Part shown: positions 59,505-64,000 of the stretch, one piece after another | Position numbering within the stretch: the first letter of the stretch is position 1 | Layout: every line of letters begins with the position of its first letter | Origin: an uncultured Clostridia bacterium | Lineage (GTDB): Bacteria; Bacillota; Clostridia; Christensenellales; CAG-314 | Direction of reading: 5' to 3' | DNA: 64,000 nucleotides | Assembly: GCA_947623225.1 (NCBI GenBank) | Contig: CANQGO010000001.1 | Span: forward strand, 1-64,000 | The notes under the pieces: generated by a model | Databases searched by the model: none | The model's input: the letters and a program-made list of their open reading frames with translations, nothing else | What the model was told of the DNA's origin: nothing | Position numbers and translations under genes: made by a program

Positions 59505-60359
59505 ATGAAAGTAAAAATCAGCGCGGACAGTACAGTGGATCTGTCAAGGGAATTGGTACAAGAGTACAATGTGGCGATCATGCCTTTGCATGTGAGTCTC
59601 GGGGACAAGGACTGCCTCGACGGCGTTACCATTCAGCCGGAAGATATATACCAATATTATGCCGATACCAAGAAACTTCCCAAGTCCGGTGCGCGTAGTG
59701 CGGAAGAGTATAAGGAGTTCTTTGAGCAACAGTTGCAAGAAGGATATGACGCGATAGTGCATTTTTGCATATCCGCGGAGATGTCTGCCTCTTACCAAAA
59801 TGCCAAGATCGCAGCCGATCAGATGGAGGAAGTATACGTGGTGGACAGTAGGCAACTGTCTACAGGCATAGGATTGCTGGTGCTGGATGCTTGCGATATG
59901 GTAAAAGAGGGTATGACTGCCAAGCAGATATACGAGCGCGCCCTGTCGCGTTGCGACCAAGCCAAGTCCTCATTTATTGTGGACACATTGGAGTTTTTGT
60001 ATAAGGGCGGCAGATGCTCTGCATTGAAATATTTCGGTGCCAACTTGCTATCCATCAAGCCCTGTCTGGAAGTCAAGGACGGACGTATAGGCGTGGAAGG
60101 TAAGCCTATGGGACGCTATCGTCACTGCGTGGCGAAGTATTGCGACAATATCCGCAAGAAGATAACCGATCCGGATCCGAAGCGTGTGTTCGTAACTCAT
60201 ACGCGTATGGATGACGGTATTGTCGAGGAAGTGGTAGAGTGTGTCAAGTCCTGGGGCATATTCGAAGAAGTGTTGGAAACCACAGCGGGTTGTACTGTTA
60301 CTACACATTGCGGAGCCAATACCATAGGTATTCTGTACTTCAACGATGGCAAGCACTGA
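59505..60359 (+). CDS. DegV family fatty-acid-binding protein
   Basis: The 284-residue DegV protein binds a fatty acid and, in homologues, serves the FakB function in lipid kinase FakA pathways. KISADSTVDLSREL is the N-terminal signature (usual D-S-T/S-x-D-L), HFCISAEMSASYQNAKIAA the ligand-lid region (usual I-S-S-x-L-S-G-T-Y), and VVDSRQLSTGIGLLVL the third conserved block. GGAG precedes the ATG. It follows cysE by 38 nt; no FakA gene is in the window. Confidence 0.93.
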   Translation: MKVKISADSTVDLSRELVQEYNVAIMPLHVSLGDKDCLDGVTIQPEDIYQYYADTKKLPKSGARSAEEYKEFFEQQLQEGYDAIVHFCISAEMSASYQNAKIAADQMEEVYVVDSRQLSTGIGLLVLDACDMVKEGMTAKQIYERALSRCDQAKSSFIVDTLEFLYKGGRCSALKYFGANLLSIKPCLEVKDGRIGVEGKPMGRYRHCVAKYCDNIRKKITDPDPKRVFVTHTRMDDGIVEEVVECVKSWGIFEEVLETTAGCTVTTHCGANTIGILYFNDGKH

Positions 60360-60372
60360 TTACCGTCGACAG

Positions 60373-60732
60373 TCAAGTCAGTAATTTGTTCAATATGTCT
60401 TTTATTTCCTTTTCTGTAAGGCCTATACTTTTGCAGTAGTCGATCACCTCGCGCAGTTTATCCTGCGCGAGGTTTGATTTGCGGTTGTCCGTGTGTAATT
60501 CGTTTACAAAGCAACCTTTGCCCTGTATCGTGTATATGTAACCGTCCGCTTCCAATCTCTCATAAGCGGCTTTGACGGGTATCACGGATATGCCGAGTTC
60601 CCGTGCCACTACGCGTATAGATGGTAAGCAATAGTGAGCCTCTATCTTGTGCGCAAGAATTTGCGCAGATATCTGCTTGTACAGTTGCTCATACAGAGGT
60701 ATTTCGCTTTTAGGATAAACAGTCAGTTGCAT
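60373..60732 (-). CDS. GntR-family transcriptional regulator (YtrA type)
   Basis: The 119-residue regulator has a GntR winged helix (about 10-75: IPLYEQLYKQISAQILAHKI, LPSIRVVARELGISVIP, YERLEADGYIYTIQGKGCFV) and a short helical dimerisation tail, as in YtrA. It is the last gene of the ABC operon on this strand. A perfect 23-bp palindrome at the operon promoter is its likely operator. YtrA-type regulators usually respond to cell-wall antibiotic stress. Confidence 0.93.
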   Translation of the reverse strand: MQLTVYPKSEIPLYEQLYKQISAQILAHKIEAHYCLPSIRVVARELGISVIPVKAAYERLEADGYIYTIQGKGCFVNELHTDNRKSNLAQDKLREVIDYCKSIGLTEKEIKDILNKLLT

Positions 60733-60766
60733 ATTTGTTTTATTATAAAATATTTTTCACGATTTT

Positions 60767-61432
60767 TTAAGTGAAAATGTCATTTTGTTTAGCGAAATTA
60801 TTCAGCGTGTGTTTTGACAATATAAATATCGACAGTATATAGAAGAGTAACCCTACTGCAAGTGCCGTGAGACGTATCCAAAGGTATTGCGATCCATAGC
60901 CGTTCGTATATTCGTCCAGGCAACGCACAGCGATCAAATTGATACACACGGGTAAAATGTACGCTACGGCTATACTTGTGCAATTGTATACGACACGTCT
61001 CGCGTCGGACGAAGTTTGTATTCCGCTCAGCATGTTGTGCACGCCCATCGTCAGCAACAATATCCCGAGTTGTGTACAGTTCATTCTCAAATTCCAGTCG
61101 CCGAAAGCATTGACTGTCGGGTCATGAAGCAAGTAACTTATCAACATACCTATACAGAAACTACCGACAAGTATCGTTTGCCATAGCAGCAGATATATTA
61201 TATAGCTTTTTGCCAAGTCCCTACGTCTGACAGGCAATGTCAAGTACATTTCCGTCGCTCGCGTCGACTTTGTTGTGATGTGCATGTACAGAAGTAGGTT
61301 GCACGCGCTCCATATTGCAATTATGGGCGCGGTGAAACAAAAAATGGGTATGATTATCCAGGGTATAAATATTTTGGATTCCAAACGCAGTTTGATTCGT
61401 ATCAATTTCTTTAACATATTCGATAGTGCCAT
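60767..61432 (-). CDS. ABC-2-type transporter permease (second)
   Basis: The 221-residue membrane protein has six predicted helices and the segment EMYLTLPVRRRDLAKSYIIY, a hallmark of ABC_2 transporters in which a cytosolic loop follows helix 2. It pairs with the other permease (61451-62101); the 18-nt gap between them means co-transcription. No clear ribosome binding site; MLKKL at 61417 is an alternative start. Confidence 0.85.
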   Translation of the reverse strand: MALSNMLKKLIRIKLRLESKIFIPWIIIPIFCFTAPIIAIWSACNLLLYMHITTKSTRATEMYLTLPVRRRDLAKSYIIYLLLWQTILVGSFCIGMLISYLLHDPTVNAFGDWNLRMNCTQLGILLLTMGVHNMLSGIQTSSDARRVVYNCTSIAVAYILPVCINLIAVRCLDEYTNGYGSQYLWIRLTALAVGLLFYILSIFILSKHTLNNFAKQNDIFT

Positions 61433-61450
61433 GATCGCGTGGCAGAGCGA

Positions 61451-62101
61451 TCATATATTTTCTTTTTTGAATTTTTTATAGGAGATGATATATCCGCAAT
61501 ATGTCAATATAGCCATGAGTACTATGCCCGTGGCAAATACTATGACTCGTATCCAAAGCCATTCGGTTTCATATCCGTTCAGAATTTCCACTCCAGCCAC
61601 TCGTATGAAACTTAGCGGAACAAATATTGCCGCAAATACAAATGAATACAACAGACACAGCAACGCGAATACCCACTGAGGCAAATTCTTGGATGTGTTG
61701 AAAACAAAGGGAAGGGATGTTATGTTGATTACGCCGAATGCGACGCATGTCACTCCCAACGCAACAAAGTTCAGCACGAATGCGTGCTCATCGCCTGAGA
61801 AAAACAGGCGTGCGATGATGGTGGCAAAGGCAAATTCGAGCAGTTGCAGTGTTTCTAACAGAATTGTCACGCAGGTCACGGCAAGCACTTGAGCGGAACG
61901 TTTCACCGGTAGTGCGGAGTAGAATTTCAGACCGTTTCCGTATCGCATATTTGTAAGATATATAAATGGCATAAAGAATCCCATCATGAAGAACATAGCC
62001 GTATTGCTTAGTGCGGCAATTACGGTAAATACGGACGCAACGACTATTGAGGCAGCACTTAAATTCAGACGAAATTCCGAACGTATCATTTTATTAAGCA
62101 T
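61451..62101 (-). CDS. ABC-2-type transporter permease (first)
   Basis: The 216 residues hold six predicted helices and the ABC_2 loop KFYSALPVKRSAQVLAVTCV after helix 2. The ATG overlaps the ATPase stop by 8 nt. It probably exports a lipid-like or peptide substrate with its ATPase and sister permease. Confidence 0.87.
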   Translation of the reverse strand: MLNKMIRSEFRLNLSAASIVVASVFTVIAALSNTAMFFMMGFFMPFIYLTNMRYGNGLKFYSALPVKRSAQVLAVTCVTILLETLQLLEFAFATIIARLFFSGDEHAFVLNFVALGVTCVAFGVINITSLPFVFNTSKNLPQWVFALLCLLYSFVFAAIFVPLSFIRVAGVEILNGYETEWLWIRVIVFATGIVLMAILTYCGYIISYKKFKKENI

Positions 62102-62951
62102 TGTATTTATCCTCGTGCAATTCTTTGTTGTAGAAAACCATCACGTCCTCCACGGTGGGCTTTTCTGTAATGTAACGGTTCGCAGGTAAGTCGCCACGTC
62201 TCACGAGTGCCACAAAGCCAAACTCGTTACGTTTGACCGCAATGGCACGTTGGGTTATGATAGCCTCATCGTCCGCTCCTCCACGCACTATGGCATGGCT
62301 GTCCAGTAGTTCGTCTTTGCCGCAGTCCAGTATGATGCGCCCGTCGTCTATATATACTATACGATCGGCGCATTTGTCCAGATCGCTTGTGATATGTGTG
62401 GAGAAGAGTATGCTTTTCTCCCCGTCCGACACGATTTCTCTGAATAGAGTAAGCACTTCATCTCTCGCTATCGGGTCGAGTCCGCTCGTCGGTTCGTCGA
62501 ATAGATACAACTCCGCATCGTGACTGAGTGCCAGTGCCAATGCAAACTTGACTTTCATCCCCTGGCTTAGCTCCGATATTCGCTTGTTGGTATCCAGTCC
62601 GAATTTGGCGCAGTATTCGTTGAACAGTGCTCCGTTCCACTTGTAGTAGAAGTCGGAGTAGGCACGAACGATCTTACTCAATTTCAATTGCGGAAAGTAT
62701 TCAAATGCTCCCGCGGCATAGCCTATGCGTTGTTTGACTTGCTCTTCATGGTCGGCTACATCCATTCCGAATGCGACGATGCTGCCGCTGTCCGGTACGA
62801 AAGAATTTATCACGCACTTCAGCGTTGAACTCTTGCCTGCCCCGTTAGCCCCCACGAAACCAACAATCATACCTTTCGGTACTTCGAAACTTATGTCTGT
62901 GAGCGAGAAATTCTCGTTGATTTTCTTGCTTAAATTTTTAATTTTCAGCAT
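62094..62951 (-). CDS. ABC transporter ATP-binding protein (exporter type)
   Basis: The 285-residue ATPase has Walker A GANGAGKSS, signature LSQGMKVKFALALAL, Walker B LYLFDEPTSGLDP and switch His in LFSTHITSDLDKC. A C-terminal regulatory part (about 215-285) is like YtrB/EcsA-type exporters. GGGAGG lies 5 nt before the ATG. It is first of four genes under the palindrome-controlled promoter. Confidence 0.93.
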   Translation of the reverse strand: MLKIKNLSKKINENFSLTDISFEVPKGMIVGFVGANGAGKSSTLKCVINSFVPDSGSIVAFGMDVADHEEQVKQRIGYAAGAFEYFPQLKLSKIVRAYSDFYYKWNGALFNEYCAKFGLDTNKRISELSQGMKVKFALALALSHDAELYLFDEPTSGLDPIARDEVLTLFREIVSDGEKSILFSTHITSDLDKCADRIVYIDDGRIILDCGKDELLDSHAIVRGGADDEAIITQRAIAVKRNEFGFVALVRRGDLPANRYITEKPTVEDVMVFYNKELHEDKYNA

Positions 62952-62968
62952 GTTTCCTCCCTACGCAA

Positions 62969-62991
62969 CTGTGTATATCAGATATACACAG
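62969..62991. promoter_or_regulatory. 23-bp perfect palindrome, GntR/YtrA operator
   Basis: CTGTGTATATC-A-GATATACACAG is a perfect 11-1-11 inverted repeat. It starts right at the -10 box of the operon promoter and covers the transcription start. Such symmetric GTGTA..TACAC sites are typical for YtrA-type GntR regulators. Confidence 0.88.
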
Positions 62992-63018
62992 TATAGCGAT
63001 AGCTGAAAGCCTTGTCAA
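62990..63018 (-). promoter_or_regulatory. Promoter of the GntR-controlled ABC operon
   Basis: Minus strand TTGACA (63018-63013), 17 bp, TATACT (62995-62990). Confidence 0.88.
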
Positions 63019-63110
63019 TAGTTTTAAGCAAAAATTTTCGTTAAATTTTCTTAACGAGAGATTCGCGCGGGCAGTCACATAGAAAAACAGATGGATACAT
63101 ATAATTATGT

Positions 63111-63599
63111 ATGCTTAAAACTACATTGAAAAGCGTAGCGGTGGCTTTGTCCATTCTTGCCGCCGTCATTATAATATTGACGGCGGTCGACGGCGTGAAA
63201 AATGTAAGCAAAACACTCGAGGACACTTGTATCAAAGTAACGGTGGTGGATCTGGATGGATCGCCCGTACACAATGCAATTGTCACCATAGACGGACAGA
63301 GTTTTTATACGGATAATAAAGGTTCGTCTCCATCCATATCTTTGAAGCAATTGACTAATTGTTATGATCGGTCTATTGCCGAATGGGGCACAGTCACAGT
63401 GCGTATAGACAAGGAAAACTATTCTCCAGCTTTCGTGTTCCATTGCGTGGTGTATCGCCTCGATACGAGGTATCTGACCGTCAAAATTTATCCCGCGGAC
63501 AATAGCGATCTGCCTTATGTCAGTTACGTAGAGTCTCCGCCGGACGAGTATATACAAGGCTTGCTGGATACGTCGGATTTATCTTCTCCATCGGGATGA
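63111..63599 (+). CDS. Secreted or membrane-anchored Ig-like domain protein
   Basis: The 162 residues have an N-terminal helix (about 7-27, AVALSILAAVIIILTAV) serving as anchor or signal, a beta-sandwich with DLDGSPVHNAIVTIDGQSFY-like strands (carboxypeptidase-regulatory/DUF4198 type, about 40-85), and a Ser/Pro-rich tail. The ATG lacks a good ribosome binding site. It is a single gene; function unknown. Confidence 0.7.
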   Translation: MLKTTLKSVAVALSILAAVIIILTAVDGVKNVSKTLEDTCIKVTVVDLDGSPVHNAIVTIDGQSFYTDNKGSSPSISLKQLTNCYDRSIAEWGTVTVRIDKENYSPAFVFHCVVYRLDTRYLTVKIYPADNSDLPYVSYVESPPDEYIQGLLDTSDLSSPSG

Positions 63600-63691
63600 G
63601 TATTCATGAATGTATATGAATGAGTTTTTTTGTCGATTTTATATAATACTACGTCACGCATAGCATACGTATTTTATATTAAAAACACATT

Positions 63692-63736
63692 AAAAAGTCC
63701 CTTTTCGTCAAAAATGCGATATGACAGGGACTTTTT
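63692..63736. terminator. Bidirectional terminator
   Basis: AAAAAGTCCC (63692-63701) and GGGACTTTTT (63727-63736) form a 10-bp stem with its own A- and T-runs around a 25-nt loop. Confidence 0.75.
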
Positions 63737-63865
63737 ATGTATAATTTCAAGTGGCGCAAAATTTTTACTTTTTTTGGTGCGCAACAGTACACAAGTAATA
63801 TATTTTGTGTTAAAATATTATTCATATATGACAGAATTATAGACTGGGAGTTCGTGTGGAAGTTT

Positions 63866-64000
63866 ATGGATGAAAGTTTTGTCAAGCAGTTGACATTATC
63901 GCAAAAGGTGCGTCTTGTGCATGGAGACGGCAATTGGCACACTCATTCAGAGAACGGACTGCCTGTTGTTATGATGACGGACGGCCCGCACGGGCTTAGA
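63866..64000 (+). CDS. Glycoside hydrolase family 3 protein, 5' part only
   Basis: The 45 codons to the window edge read LTLSQKVRLVHGDGNWHTHS and then LPVVMMTDGPHGLR, the N-terminal start of GH3 beta-glucosidases (usual L-T-L-E-E-K-V-x-L-L...M-T-D-G-P-H-G-L-R). ATG 63866 is used; GTG 63854 in the same frame is possible. No signal peptide, so the enzyme is probably cytoplasmic. The catalytic Asp and Glu lie beyond the window. Confidence 0.88.
   Translation, partial: MDESFVKQLTLSQKVRLVHGDGNWHTHSENGLPVVMMTDGPHGLR

Overview
The window looks like a chromosome segment of an uncultured, anaerobic, gut-type Clostridia (Bacillota) bacterium, possibly of the Christensenellales type. The phylum call rests on AGGAGG-type ribosome binding sites, very regular promoters with 17-bp spacers, an FMN riboswitch in front of an ECF riboflavin transporter, DUF4364 and YetF/DUF4363 genes, a PdaB-like deacetylase and BspA-like leucine-rich repeats. 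The order-level placement is inference. The first ~45 bases and the broken leucine-rich-repeat frame suggest a contig edge.

Layout. 1-3.1 kb: a damaged LRR protein, glmS and a candidate small RNA. 3.2-15.9 kb: one long operon running from a strong promoter to a strong terminator. It encodes two membrane proteins, a complete MsmK/MalFG-type ABC importer, its binding lipoprotein, a lipoprotein with an intact staphylococcal-nuclease domain, and a 1517-residue Ig/OB-fold lipoprotein containing a recent internal duplication. 16-21.3 kb: a polyamine uptake operon (Xre-cupin regulator, potABC, frameshifted potD) behind a candidate attenuator. 21.4-24 kb: GH20 family protein and phosphofructokinase. 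24-26.5 kb: FMN riboswitch-ribU, then tsaE-tsaB-rimI. 26.7-33.3 kb: two hydrolases and the cell-wall genes murF, ddl and murG around a WYL regulator with palindromic operators. 33.7-38.2 kb: parE-parC. 38.4-41.3 kb: trmB and an HTH-NadE fusion. 41.5-44.2 kb: Sel1 protein, tRNA-Asn, polysaccharide deacetylase, tandem-OB SSB. 44.4-47.4 kb: AT-rich accessory patch ending in two tRNA-Leu-derived 250-bp repeats and an intact tRNA-Leu. 47.5-55.3 kb: glutamate racemase, an ECF S component behind a structured leader, an Lgt-like fragment, the YetF/DUF4363 pair, a GH94-like large protein, a membrane protein and a HAD phosphatase. 55.9-60.4 kb: a second tRNA-Leu, a TIR-methyltransferase fusion with DUF4364, then a hypothetical gene, cysE and degV. 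60.4-63 kb: a GntR-regulated ABC exporter with a perfect 23-bp operator. The window ends inside a GH3 glycosidase.

The strongest candidates for something undescribed are the TIR-methyltransferase fusion (56.0-57.4 kb), the HTH-NAD synthetase fusion (39.1-41.3 kb), the tRNA-Leu-derived repeats (46.8-47.3 kb), the unassigned ~190-nt leader of the ECF S component (48.9-49.06 kb) and the nuclease-containing importer operon. No CRISPR array, insertion sequence, prophage or rRNA was seen. All family calls come from reading motifs by eye; no database search was run.
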